Shown here piece after piece: positions 22,409-32,479 of a stretch of DNA of 64,000 nucleotides. The number at the start of each line of letters is the position of its first letter. Position 1 is the first letter of the stretch. A program made the position numbers and the translations under genes. Source of the DNA: Metellina segmentata (lineage: Eukaryota; Arthropoda; Arachnida; Araneae; Tetragnathidae); assembly GCA_947359465.1 (NCBI GenBank), contig OX375880.1:19525135-19589134 (forward strand), given 5' to 3'. The notes beneath the pieces are model-generated. The model was given only the letters and a program-made list of their open reading frames with translations. It did not search any database and was not told where the DNA came from.

Positions 22409-23201
22409 CAGGGCTCGAAATACTCGGGTGCACAGGTGGAATTTGCACGTGAAAATAAAATTGTGCACCTAAAAAATTTTTTCACACTAGGTGCACGTAG
22501 TGCAACTAATGTTTAAAAAAGGTGAGGGAAAACGTGTTTTATTTTATTTTGATGCTTGAACAAAACATTAGTATCAACCTATCTCGCTCTAAAGGAACGT
22601 AATTGAAATTCCTAAATACACACTATGCGAAAACAAAATCGCTGGGCCGTAACGGGTTTATACAGGAGGAGGGATTACTTGTGCCACTGCCACCAGAACT
22701 TTCAAGTGATCAAAACCTTTTCCAGATGGCTCTGTTGAAGCGACTGAAGCGACAGCCGTGCGCCGGATACCTTGAAAAAACGAAAGTTTTGAAAGAAACA
22801 TGACACATAATCCAACTATGCAGTTCTCCGATTGAAGACAGATTTAAATACATTGTTAAGGATCCACTTTTGTCTGCTTTTGCTGTCTTCGAACCATGTT
22901 ATTGGCCAAAAATGAAGAAATTGAGAGCTATGGGAACGAAGAAATTGAGAATTTATGGTTGCATTTTCAAATTCCATTAGAAGTAATAATTTCGCTGATA
23001 GAAAATTTTTTTAAATATTTTTATTTACTATCTAGTACTAACCTATCTAAACATACCCAACTAATAAAGTAGTTTACATTACATTAATGCTCTTATATTA
23101 CGTTTTTTTTTAATGTGCACCTGATATATAATCTGTGCACCTAATTTAAAAATGTAGGTGCACAAGGTGCACCTGCATTAAAAAATCTATTTCGAGGCCT
23201 G
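22409..23201 (+). mobile_element. hAT-type DNA transposon relic (793 bp)
   Basis: Ends match as inverted repeats: cagggctcgaaata on the left, tatttcgaggcctg on the right. The flanks gtttactt (22401-22408) and gtttattt (23202-23209) are an 8-bp target duplication with one change, the size hAT elements make. Sub-terminal ggtgcac motifs are clustered at both ends (gtgcacctaa, aggtgcacaaggtgcacc) and may be transposase-binding repeats. The interior holds broken transposase sequence. Confidence 0.85.
22603..23072 (+). pseudogene. hAT transposase fragment
   Basis: A frame opens at 22603 and meets an in-frame TGA at 22801. It continues with a stretch containing EDRFKYIVKDPLLSAFAVFE. After CYWP a one-base shift in the run of five A near 22906 moves the reading to EEIESYGNEEIENLWLHFQ. 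The pattern of a DP..SAF.VF.P..WP block followed by YG..EI..L..HF matches the region between the catalytic and dimerisation parts of hAT transposases of the ZNF862-like type, from recall. The C-terminal hATC motif is missing. It cannot encode a working enzyme. Confidence 0.7.
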
Positions 23202-23209
23202 GTTTATTT

Positions 23210-24568
23210 CATATAGCCAAATTAGGAGAACCTGCCTTCTGGATTGATGAGACTGAGCATTGTCAAATCGTGAAAACTTCTTCTCATGAACGAGATCTCT
23301 GAATTTTGAAGCGTAACTTTTATCTAGCTCTTATTTTAACCTCTCAAGCTCGAGGTTCTTCCAATAAAACTTCTCCGATACATCACGAAACCTGACGACG
23401 CTCGGTTCCACCATTCCGAGAACGCATTGCAGAAAGAGCAAAAGTAAACGCAAAATGCAACCACAACTAAACTCGGCTTCTCATCTTGAGGAAGGGGGAA
23501 AAAAATATATCAACCCCCTACCCAAAACCAAACAAAATTTCCCTCTAACCAAATAAATACCCATCTCACGTGACTCCGTGACATCATAACTTCCTATCCT
23601 TTCCTTCCAATCGCAATCCATTCCAACCCCATCAGCAGCATTACAACTCATCTTACCTTTCTTCCTTCCCAAAACGAAGAAACCCCTGGTCAATACCCAC
23701 CTCTCTGCAGCAGCAGAGACGCAATCTTCGAAATTACCAAACGATTCTGTACCCCCACTCCCCCCCCCCCTACCGGACTGACTGACCTGGACAATCATTC
23801 CAACGTTGGTCACGCGATCCAGGAATTGAAACCACCCCCTTCTGCAGGAGGATCGTCTGCGAGAACCCCCATCCATTTCATTATCGAATTTCTATATTAT
23901 GGCTTACGGGTGATTGAGGATGGACTTGGGAGGATGGGGTTTTTGGAACGTGCGTGACTCCCCCTGTGGGGTGGGGTAGGGGGGTTAATGGTGAGGTTTC
24001 TTGCCATTGACCGGCTATGCGTGTATAGGTAAAGATTAGGTAACTGTAACTGGGGGAAAGGTGTGTTTTGCGTGGATGTGGAGAAATGCATAACAAGTCA
24101 TGTTGGTGGAAATAACTCGAGCTATTGGCAGTGGGACTGTTAAATTTACGTTGTTGAGCAGTTGTTGTCTTGTAACATATTGTTTCGCATGTGGACGAAA
24201 ATCGATAGTTGGCATTTCTAACCACGCTGTCTTCGAAGAAAGAAGCAGATATGTTTTATTTCATGTTCGTGGTGCTTGAGTTTGAGAGTTTTGTATACAT
24301 TGTATTAGAGAAAGGTGAGTTTTTATTGCAATGGGGAATTATGGCATCGAGTGATAATAAATTTAAAATTCGATCAGTTCAGTAATTTAAAAAAAAAATC
24401 TTGATGCCCAGGTGCAGAATTATATTCAGTGTTCTGCAGCACAACTCCAGGCAATTGCAATTGTTCTGCAGAAATTTTGTCCTAATTTTTAAAACTGCAG
24501 TAAAATCAAAAACAGAAGGAAAACACAATTATCGGCTAAATATGTGTGTATTACATATCTCTCTTTAG
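23210..24568. other. Single-copy sequence, no gene recognised
   Basis: CT-rich at 23480-23880 with minus-strand frames (23481-23876; 23881-24225) that look compositional. A C run lies at 23761. No repeat family is present. Confidence 0.35.
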
Positions 24569-25000
24569 TGGATCCCAGCTCATGTTGGAATGGAGGGGAA
24601 CGAATATGCAGATGCCCTTGCAAAGAAAGCACGCGACAAAGATCAACCTCGAGTAGTCACCTGTGCAGATGCGAATGCCGTCGCCAGGCGAAGGATCTAC
24701 AACCAGCATTTTAGCAAGGCAACAATTCCCGATCTAAACTTCCCAAGAAACCTCTCCTCTACAATAGCTAGGCTACGAACGGGACATTTCAAAGGCATGA
24801 AGATTTCACGAACTAATATAAAATCCTATCCCATCTGCAGGTACTGTTCCCAATCGCAACTAACTCCAGATCATGTTTTCGACTGCCAGGCCATTATCGG
24901 TTCCCTCTTTCAACTTGGAGCACCCCCAATCGAAATCCTCCATAGCCATCGAGCTCCAGAACTTGCAGATCTTGTCACCAAGGTTTTTGGAGGACTCTAA
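24569..25000 (+). CDS. RNase H C-terminal part plus zinc-binding tail of a LINE ORF2 (partial)
   Basis: Translation from 24569 starts WIPAHVGMEGNEYADALAKK, the last portion of a retrotransposon RNase H domain. It has the catalytic-site histidine and the final aspartate of the N..AD motif. The first three acidic catalytic residues lie upstream and are absent. About 60 residues later CRYC-x8-H-x4-C forms a CCHC zinc-binding motif (C, C, H and C of CRYC...DHVFDC), as at the end of many I/Jockey ORF2 proteins. The frame is intact to TAA at 24998. The sequence before the W codon, tctctctttag, looks like a 3' splice site, so exonisation is possible but untested. Alone it would not be an active nuclease. 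Confidence 0.75.
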   Translation, partial: WIPAHVGMEGNEYADALAKKARDKDQPRVVTCADANAVARRRIYNQHFSKATIPDLNFPRNLSSTIARLRTGHFKGMKISRTNIKSYPICRYCSQSQLTPDHVFDCQAIIGSLFQLGAPPIEILHSHRAPELADLVTKVFGGL

Positions 25001-25060
25001 ACTTTTGCACTAGTACTGTATGCATAGACACGACACAACAACAACAACATATTTATAATA
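24569..25060 (+). mobile_element. LINE 3' end, I/Jockey-like, 5'-truncated
   Basis: Only the C-terminal RNase H and zinc-binding part of ORF2 plus a ~60-bp 3' UTR remain. The 3' end carries (acaaca)n and aataaaac. The sequence upstream of 24569 has no LINE coding in frame (TAG at 24566-24568), so truncation lies at that point. Confidence 0.75.
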
Positions 25061-25087
25061 AAACTACAAAACTAATTAACTTACTAT

Positions 25088-25508
25088 TTAAAACCAAGGT
25101 ATATTTTTACGGTTTGCAATTCTATCAATAAGTTTTGAAGTTAAATATTTTGTCAGTGACATAAAAGATGTGTTATTTATAAAATTTTTGTGGTAGTTTG
25201 GGCGGTGTAGGGAGGTTGTTCTGTAGCTATAGAAGAAAAAGAGGCCTGGCAAGGAGTGCGCTTTGCACTGTATAGAACATCGTAACTTATGATTGAAAAA
25301 CAATCGGCCAAAATTGTGATAAAATTAAGGATAAATTGTTCTGTAAAGACTTTGTTGTGCGACGCACGTTGTAGTTTTAAGAAGTTTCTGCTCCCGGGAC
25401 GAGATGTACTGTTGAAGCCACTTGAAAGGTTGATATGGCTTATTACATCGACCGCTAAACTTGGAAAGATAATCGTTTATTACCATTGCTTAAAGCTGCC
25501 CCTATATT
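25088..25508. other. Single-copy sequence, no gene recognised
   Basis: Short frames on both strands match nothing. It ends at the TTAA target of the next element. Confidence 0.35.
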
Positions 25509-25512
25509 AACC

Positions 25513-26017
25513 CTTCTTTGCATAATGGTGGAAATTTCTATCATAACATTGAATGCCCAAAAATTATATAAAAGAACAAGTTCACTTTAAGTTGATCGTG
25601 TCTGGATACCTTTTTAATGTCCATTGCATTAAAAAAAACATAGCTGTCAAAAATAAGCAAGTGTCACTATCAGTAAAACGAGCTTGAAGTTGTCATTCCG
25701 CTGTTTGTTGTAGTTGCAATAAACGTATGATTTCGTTTTTAATTTTGTTTTATTATATTTGAGTTTCTATTGCTAAAAAAGTGAAAATGAGTGGAAGAAA
25801 GGTTTGTAACATGTGTTTCTGTTATTTTTAGAGCAATTTCTGAAAAAGTTTGCGTTTAATTAAAAAAATACCACATGATACCATCCTATTGTTTTTTGCT
25901 AAATTTATACTATAAATATATACTAAGATTTTTTTAACCATTTTCCCTTTAATTTTGAACATGAATTATATCACCTTGATTTATTTCACCAATAAAGAAA
26001 AATCATGCAAAGAAGGG
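25513..26017. mobile_element. piggyBac-type MITE (505 bp)
   Basis: Perfect 13-bp terminal inverted repeats CCCTTCTTTGCAT / ATGCAAAGAAGGG sit directly inside TTAA at 25509-25512 and 26018-26021. The TTAA target and CCC start are hallmarks of piggyBac elements. The interior is AT-rich and non-coding. A TATAAAAG at about 25568 and ATGAGTGGAAGAAAG followed by gttt at 25788 are of uncertain meaning. Confidence 0.85.
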
Positions 26018-26021
26018 TTAA

Positions 26022-26570
26022 TGAATAGACTCGTTCGAAACCACGTGACTCAACTGCCAACTTGCCGGAAACGGACAGTTCATTGTAGGCTCTACGCTCG
26101 CGCGGACTGTACACTACTACATTGTATGCAATGTACGTACTGTATATTGTCGGCTTAAAACTGAAACTCATTAATCGGCAATAAAAACTTTTTTTCAGTA
26201 AAGATGTTTGAAGACTTTTATGTATTAGATAAAACAATAAAATTTGTAAACATTTGATACTGCATAATATGTTCGATAAACAGTATAACACTTTTACAAT
26301 GCATTTTCATCATGACAATGAGAATTTAGCATAACAAATGTCAGAGAGTTTTAGCTCTATGACAGGTACATGCTATATCGCACACCATACGACACGGCAT
26401 TAAAGGTGTAAAACAATACAAAAAGAGGTAGAGAACAGACGAATTCCATTTAAAGAAGCCAATCAGTCAGATATTCAGGTTAAAATCAACCACTTTAGCA
26501 ATCCATTTGGATAGCGACAAGTGAACAGGAAAATGTATAACAAGTCTTCTAAACCAAATTAAACATTCAT
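26022..26570. other. Single-copy sequence, no gene recognised
   Basis: Nothing beyond short random frames. Confidence 0.35.
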
Positions 26571-26574
26571 CGCA

Positions 26575-26960
26575 TTTTATTTTTCCTTTCCATAGAATAG
26601 AATACTTTGGAATGTTTCTCTGTTGGTGCTATCCGTAGGATCAAATCATTTGAAAATATACTCAGTTTTTTCTTTGAAATGCCATCCTTTGGAAAGATTA
26701 AATCGCTCCTTTAAAAAGAAAAGACGCATTTGGAAAGGTAGTATTGTTCCTTCAAAAGAAGCCTTTCAATAAGTACTTCCCTTAAAGTAGAGCTAGGTAG
26801 GTAGATATTTTATTTAACGTCGCACTAGAGCAATACAACGGGCTATTTGAGATAGTCCTAGATCAAACCCGAAGTCCTTTAGAGTAGAATCCTGTGGAAT
26901 GATTATGTTGGTGTTTTCCTTAGAAAAGAATCCTTCGGTAAGATTTTATGGTCACAAAAG
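26575..26960. repeat. Degenerate agaatcctttggaaag repeat with a SINE-B fragment
   Basis: Diverged units of the 41-bp family seen at 61 kb. A minus-strand SINE-B 3' fragment sits at 26797-26874 (ggtaggtagatattttattt to gatcaaacccgaag), flanked by similar cttaaagtaga and tttagagtaga. Confidence 0.65.
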
Positions 26961-27013
26961 TCAAAACTGTTTAGAAGTCATGCGAGGAAGACTGTTATAC
27001 AATGTAAATATGC

Positions 27014-27345
27014 TTGCGAAACCCTCAGAGCCTAAAATTGTCTCACGACACTGGGCGCGGGAGTGTTTGATGGTGTAGTTAGGTTTAAAAAATTCCCAAT
27101 ACAACCTATCTCAAAAGTTTTACCTATGCAGATTTCGCACAGTGATACTTTTTAACCAACACCAAAACTTACTGCAACGCTTCAAAGAAACAGTTTCCCA
27201 ACAAGCCAAAACAAAATTCTTTTCCAAATATCTTACCGGATGAAAACAAAAAAAGACCAGTCCCAATTTCCCTTAGAGTAGAATCCTGTAGAATGATTAT
27301 GTTGGTGTTTTTCCTTAGAAAGAATCCTTGGCCAATCCTTGGTAG
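27014..27345 (+). repeat. Segmental duplication, copy 1 (without MITE)
   Basis: gtctcacgacac, gggagtgtttgatggtgtag, acaacctatctcaaaagttt and aaagaccagtcccaattt all recur in the same order at 27753-28562. Here cccaatacaacctatctc is uninterrupted, giving a likely pre-insertion version of the site occupied by the MITE at 27798-28378. The end (27268-27340) repeats 26876-26950. Confidence 0.8.
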
Positions 27346-27349
27346 TACA

Positions 27350-27740
27350 CTACATAGCTATCACCGGGAATTGGATATCGTTAGCGAGCAGGGGGGTAAG
27401 CCCTCGCTGTAACGTCATAGACCGAATTATTAAGATAATTTCGCCGTCGCAGGAGATTGACTCTGCGAAAGGAATGTTGGTTTGCGAAGCAAACCAAATG
27501 TGATCTGTAAAAGGAGTGTTGGTTTGCAAATCAAACCAAATTGGATTGCTTAGCAATCCCCGGGGTTTGGCGAGAGTAAGCGAGCAAACGTCGACGCCCT
27601 AGCTGTGACATCATGGACCGGAAAGTCAAATCAGGATTATACGAATTATTAAGATAGTTTCACGGTCCCAGGAGAATAACTCTTCAGGAGGAATGTTGGT
27701 TTGCGAAGCAAGCCAAATAGGATTGCGTAGCATAGAGCCT
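27350..27740 (+). mobile_element. Helitron-like tails in tandem with serial mini-hairpins
   Basis: The block gaattattaagata(a/g)tttc, then (c)ccaggag and ggaatgttggtttgcgaagc, occurs twice (27424 and 27644). CTAG at 27599-27602 follows ggcgagagtaagcgagcaaa, close to the ggcgagcgtaagcgagca tail of the element ending at 49538. Short palindromes ggtttgcgaagcaaacc (27479), ggtttgcaaatcaaacc (27521) and ggattgcttagcaatcc (27543) are lined up. The 5' limit is uncertain. Confidence 0.65.
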
Positions 27741-27741
27741 C

Positions 27742-28640
27742 AAGTTGTCTCACGACACTTACACGGGAGTGTTTGATGGTGTAGTTAGGTTAGTATACAG
27801 TCGAACAGTCAATACAGTGGAACCAGTGAACAGTCACCGGACCCAATAAAAAGTTCACTTTAACCGATGGTTCACTCTATCCAATTTTGATAACACATAA
27901 AAATTAATTAGCATTTCGTGATGGTTTTGTTGAAAATAATCGCTGGGATCTAACACAATTTGCTAAAATAAATTATTAAATACTTAAATAAACAATTTTT
28001 ATCATGTTAAATAATTCAGTAGTTTGTTTATTTTATTTTTATACATCTCATGGAAAAAATTCGTTTGTTTGGTTTGGGTACATTTCGATTTTAAGAACAA
28101 TTTATCAATATTTTTACCAACGATTACTAAAGATTCCGTAGTTATTTTGTTCACACTTTCCGTAGATAAAAAAAGTATTTAAAATTATCTTTGAAAATCT
28201 GTAAATATATCCGTGGAACAGAAAATTTAGTTCACTATAAACGAACTTACCTTTTCTCAGAAGTTCACTATAAGCATTTAAAATAACATTAGTTAAATAG
28301 GAGTTCAGTCGGCACCAGTAAAAGTTCATTCTAACCGATAATTAACTATATCCCGGGTTCACTATAGCGGGGTTCGACTATACAACCTATCTCAAAAGTT
28401 TTACACATGCAGATTATCGCACAGCAGTACTTTTTAACCAACAGCAAAACTTATCACAGCAACAACTTCAAAGAAACATCTTCCCCACAAGTCAAAAGAA
28501 AATTCTCTTCCTTTCATCTTCCCAGAAGAAAACACACACAAAAAAAAGACCAGTCCCAATTTCTCTGCAATGCAACCGCGACGGACTTTGCCCAAGAAAA
28601 AGACGAACCCCCCCAGTGGGAAAAGCACCGCTTTTCCACT
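27742..28640 (+). repeat. Segmental duplication, copy 2 (with MITE)
   Basis: Continues copy 1 order on both sides of an inserted pogo-like MITE: gtctcacgacacttacacgg before, acaacctatctcaaaagttt after. It extends further right than copy 1 (to about 28640), with a GC-rich region and inverted repeat agtgggaaaagca / tttccactgggg at 28613-28645. Confidence 0.75.
27798..28378. mobile_element. pogo/Tigger-like MITE (~580 bp)
   Basis: The left end cagtcgaac and right end ggttcgac lie next to TA. Sub-terminal inverted similarity extends through aaagttcactttaaccgatg on the left and aagttcattctaaccgataa on the right. gttcacta(t)a-type repeats occur inside both ends, as in pogo/Tigger relatives. No transposase coding remains. 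Confidence 0.75.
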
Positions 28641-29050
28641 GGGGCTGCAAGGAAACAACCACCGAACTGCACTTAAACGCAAACTGTAAAACTTTCTTCC
28701 CCGAGCGTGCAGTTGAGACGAGAAAATAGCCACGTGCTCTTCCACACTTTTAATGCACTTCGTGTGGAAAAGTCGCCTGACCAAATGACATCGTAGCTTA
28801 CGCCCCGGCCTCCCGACGTCAAGATCGGGTGTGAACGGGCGCACGTGTGGGGCTACGCGGTGTCGCACTGCGAAGAGGTGAGGCATGGTGCGCCCCTGTA
28901 TGCAGTGGAAGGGATGTACTCTCCTGTCACCGAAATAAACTTCACAAGACATTTTGTGGGATGTTATATTTGCTTACTTAAATTCTTACGGGATATAGAA
29001 TCTAGAATCTTTCGCGTGATATTTTGAGACATCAGATGGGTAACTCCTTA
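28641..29050. other. GC-richer single-copy stretch
   Basis: A long minus frame (28434-28952) is open but matches nothing, and its first half overlaps duplicated non-coding DNA. No confident gene. Confidence 0.35.
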
Positions 29051-29060
29051 TGACATAGGG

Positions 29061-29689
29061 CAGGGGTTCCCAACCTTTTAGTAACTGCGTACCACTTGAA
29101 ATATTTGGCGTATCACCAGTCCTATATTTTTTAGAAACATATCTACTGTCAGAAAAGTGCCCAATGGCTTGTTTTATTTTAATTAAAATATTAAGATACC
29201 TTCATATTTTATGATTAATGCACTTGTATTACTTATTAATGATGTTTTAAAAAAGGAAAAAAAACGATTATTCAAAATTACAGTTTTATTTTTTACTCAC
29301 AGGTCTATAAACAAAATTTTTTAAATAATTAGTAGAAATTAAGCAAACAAAGATTAACATAATCAAAAATCAATTTTTAGTGTGAAACTTGTTTGTTTTT
29401 TATTAAAATATCAATACCAAGAGCAATGGAGCTTAACTTCACTCTTAAGTCCTCTTCAACACTTCCTCTGTTTCTATATTTATTTTTTATATACAAAAGT
29501 TCAGAAAAACCACTCTTACACAAGTAACTAGTAACAAATGGCATAATAAATAGCATAACGTGGTTGTACATACTAAAAATTCGAACAAACATCGTAGAAT
29601 ATTTGGGTCGCTCGTATCATAATTGCGTACCACATGAAACGTTGCCGCGTACCACCAGTGATACGCGTACCACCGGTTGGGAATCCCTG
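29061..29689 (-). mobile_element. hAT-type DNA transposon relic (629 bp)
   Basis: Terminal inverted repeats caggggttcccaacc and ggttgggaatccctg. The 8-bp flanks acataggg (29053-29060) and acatagag (29690-29697) are a target duplication with one change. Sub-terminal gcgtaccac motifs are repeated at both ends. Internal deletion has left only the end of the transposase. Confidence 0.9.
29377..29592 (-). pseudogene. hAT transposase C-terminal (dimerisation) fragment
   Basis: Seventy-one residues are readable on the minus strand, including KSGFSELLYIKNKYRNR, then EEDLRVKLSSI and a short basic end NKQVSH. The G-F-S-x-L-x-x-I-K-x-K-Y-R-N-R block followed by an acidic-leucine helix is the conserved C-terminal segment of hAT transposases related to the ZBED5/FAM200 group, from recall. 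The catalytic core is deleted. The stop at 29377 is probably the original end of the protein. Confidence 0.8.
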
Positions 29690-29727
29690 ACATAGAGGGT
29701 AGTTGTGGCTCAGTGGGAGAACCTAAA

Positions 29728-30912
29728 GGCACGTTCTCACAAATGAAGATTAATTGACCCATCATAGTTGATCAACAAAAGTTGAATCAAAACTATAATC
29801 AAAAATATAGCGAGAACCTTTGTTTCAATAGAGTTGATCAACTTTTTAGTGGATCAAAAAAGGTTTAACCCAGTCAAACTTTATCGTCCAAGTGATGAGT
29901 CGTCCACCATCTGCTTTCAATATGAAACCTGACTAGACAAGTGTGAACTTCAGTTGACTGTCAAAATACAAGAAAGTTTGAAAAATGAGCCTTAAATGGT
30001 CTAAAAGTGTGATGCTAATATTTTTAGAATTGTATCATAACCACCGACTAGATAAACAACAATAAAGATGCAAGAGTTGCAATTGATAAGCTTGTTAAGT
30101 AGTGCAAAATAATAAAAATTAAACTGATTATGAGTTCGACATACTTGCCAAACTGTCGCTGTCCTGCTAAAACAGATGCCTGTTTACGATGCAATCATCT
30201 GCCAGGAACAAATTCAAACTGTAATAAGACAAAAGCGATTGAAACTCTTAAAAATATCACCTGCGTTTTCACCTTCTCATCATACAACTCAACTGTCGTC
30301 GTCAGTTTCAAATGAATCATGCAACAGAGAACAATGCGGATATGATTCGCATGAGCCATCTGATATACTTGCTAAAACTAAACTTGCTAAGGGCGCGTTC
30401 TCACGAATAAAGTTTAATTGACAGATTATAGTTGATCAACAAAAGTTGAATGAAAACTATAGTAAACACCTTTGTTTCAATGGAGTTGATCAACTTTTTA
30501 GTGGATCAAGGAAAGTTTGACCCATTCAAACTTTATCGTTCAAGTGACGAGTCATCCGTCATCTGCTTTCGAGTTATTTCCGCGCAAACGATCTGTCGTG
30601 GTTTATTTTATTCGAGAAACAAAACAAAAGTGCTTCTTTATTCTCTAGTCCATGTTTGTATCTTCGCGATCGTTAAAGATAGAGTGAAAATTTCAACAGA
30701 TTTGAAATCTGCGGAAACTTTTACACCAGTTCGATACCTTAAATGTAATTTTCTATAAGTAAATAAATTTCAATTGTAACTTTTATATTTTAGCTAATTA
30801 AACTGTTGATCAGTTTATATTGATATGTGTGAAAAAAAAACTGATTCAAGTCATATTCAACTTTTATTTGTCAACTATTATCGGTCAATTAAATTTGATT
30901 CGTGAGAAAGGA
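29728..30912. mobile_element. PIF/Harbinger- or ISL2EU-like relic with a duplicated left end
   Basis: A ~70-bp terminal sequence (taaaggcacgttctcac, attaattgac, agttgatcaacaaaagttga) begins at 29728. It appears again at about 30388 (gggcgcgttctcacgaataa) and inverted at the right end (ttattcg-type gattcgtgagaaagg, ending near 30912). The element is therefore either nested in itself or has two left ends. Superfamily assignment rests on the MADF-like peptide inside and is tentative. Confidence 0.6.
29985..30065 (+). pseudogene. Start of a MADF/Myb-SANT-like protein, truncated after 26 codons
   Basis: ATG at 29985 opens MSLKWSKSVMLIFLELYHNH and stops at TAA 30063-30065. W-S/T-K...L..LELY..H is how MADF or Myb/SANT-like accessory proteins of PIF/Harbinger elements often begin. 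The hallmark P-x-L-W-D/N that should follow is missing. Similar positioning inside terminal repeats supports, but does not prove, the assignment. Confidence 0.45.
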
Positions 30913-30999
30913 CCTTTACTTAATACTGTCTATACTGCATGTCTTGTGTTAACAACGTTCTACCACGCATAAAATGGTTGCCAGGTATTCCCATATACT

Positions 31000-31475
31000 G
31001 TGAGGCTTTTACAGACATTCGAGGTATATAGATTTATATGAACTTTCTATAAGGACAACTACAGAAATTCTACATACATTTCTATAAAGGGTTCTACACA
31101 AATTCTATCGATTTCTATGGACTTTATGTAGAAGTTTCGTACAGAAATTCTATGGGTTTTCTGTACAGGAGTTTCTGTAGACATTATTTTGATACTTCTA
31201 TGGACTTCCTATATACAGGTCTCTAAGACATTCCATGGAGAAATCTATGTATTTTCTATACAGGTTTCAACAGACATTTTCTATAGATATTTCTATAGAC
31301 TTTCTATGTAAGAATTCTATAGAGATTTCTATGGACTTTATATAGACAGAGGTTTTAACATACATTCGATAGTTGTTTTTATGAGTTTTCTATACAGGTT
31401 TCTACAGATATTCTATATAGTTTATTTCATAGAACTCACGGAAAACGTGGAACACTTCTATAGGATTCTACCAGC
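31000..31475. repeat. Degenerate ttctata-gactttctatacaggt repeat
   Basis: Phrases such as tttctatagactttctat, acaggtttctacagacattc and agaaattctat recur with a loose 45-55-bp spacing. Strongly diverged. Confidence 0.75.
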
Positions 31476-31499
31476 AATAATTTTTGTTACTTTTTAGCT

Positions 31500-32470
31500 A
31501 GGGTATAGTCAAAGACAGCAAGAGCAAAGGGCATGGACTACAGCCCTTGTCGACCGCCTCCTTTGCGCCCCGAAGTCTATACCTAACGCCCCAGACGTTG
31601 GCCCGATACCTCAATCTCAAAACCTCCCCTCGCGTTACAAGGACCATTAAACAGCGCATTTTTAATTGTGTGCGTAATGTCTTTCAACAAATCAATTTCA
31701 TTTTAAGAATTACAAATACACACACGCGCGTATCATCATCCGATTCCGTGCGGAAGTCCCAACGAGGCGATGCACGCGACCACCCTTCAGTCACCCCCTT
31801 CCACCTCGATCGTTTGCGTCTTCCAGGAAGCGGGGGTGGGAGAGGGCATAATTCTTCACTTGGGGTATTCACAAAAATCGAAAGTCATGATCGTGCGCCT
31901 CTGAAATTAAGACATTCTTTTGGCGGCTATAAAAGCCCCCCCCCCCTTTTGTCTTTCCGTCCACCCCCTTATAGTCTGATATTAAGGCCGCTTTCGGTGG
32001 CATCGCGTGACTGGGGACGACTCAATCGGGAGAAGGCGATCTCTCGTGAAAACTTAGGCGGTTTCGATATTTAAACCGCCGTGATATAGAGATGGGGTTG
32101 TTAATAAGGCTTCTTGTCTTTAAATGGGGGCGATTCCTTGGGGGTCGTGTTGGAAGTGAAAACGATAATTTCTAGGTTGTCTCTCGCTATAACAAAACGT
32201 ACCATTTGCTGCACCAACGTAGGTTACAGTTTATGTTAGCGACCTTTAGGGGTTGTTTGCATAAAGGTTTTGATTGTGTAGTTTTACAGATAAAGTACAA
32301 GTTTAAAGCTTCAACGAAAGCACACAACCTTCTAAATAGCAAAAGAAAATTAAAGAAGAGGATGCATGAAAATCTTAATTAATGTACATTTTAAACAAAC
32401 AAAAATTTCGAATGAAAACAAATGCATGCAAAACTAAATTATAATAAAAAAAATTGACACCTTTTAAAAT
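31500..32470. other. Single-copy island with a 175-codon plus frame, function unknown
   Basis: 31547-32074 is open on the plus strand but low in complexity (G/C runs at 31830 and 31938, CA repeat at 31716). It matches no family I know and overlaps a minus frame. I do not call it a gene. A CpG-bearing promoter or regulatory region is an alternative. Confidence 0.3.
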
Positions 32471-32479
32471 AAATGACAT

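Noticed and set aside
23481..23876. 131-codon minus frame as a gene
   Set aside because: Derived from a CT-rich stretch with a C run. No recognisable motif.
25788..25803. First exon MSGRK followed by gt donor with TATA at 25568
   Set aside because: Lies inside a MITE, has only five codons, and no second exon can be identified.
28434..28952. 172-codon minus frame as a gene
   Set aside because: Matches no family, overlaps a segmental duplication whose other copy is not open, and is in a GC-rich stretch where long frames arise by chance.
31547..32074. 175-codon plus frame as a gene
   Set aside because: Low-complexity content, no domain, and an overlapping frame on the other strand.
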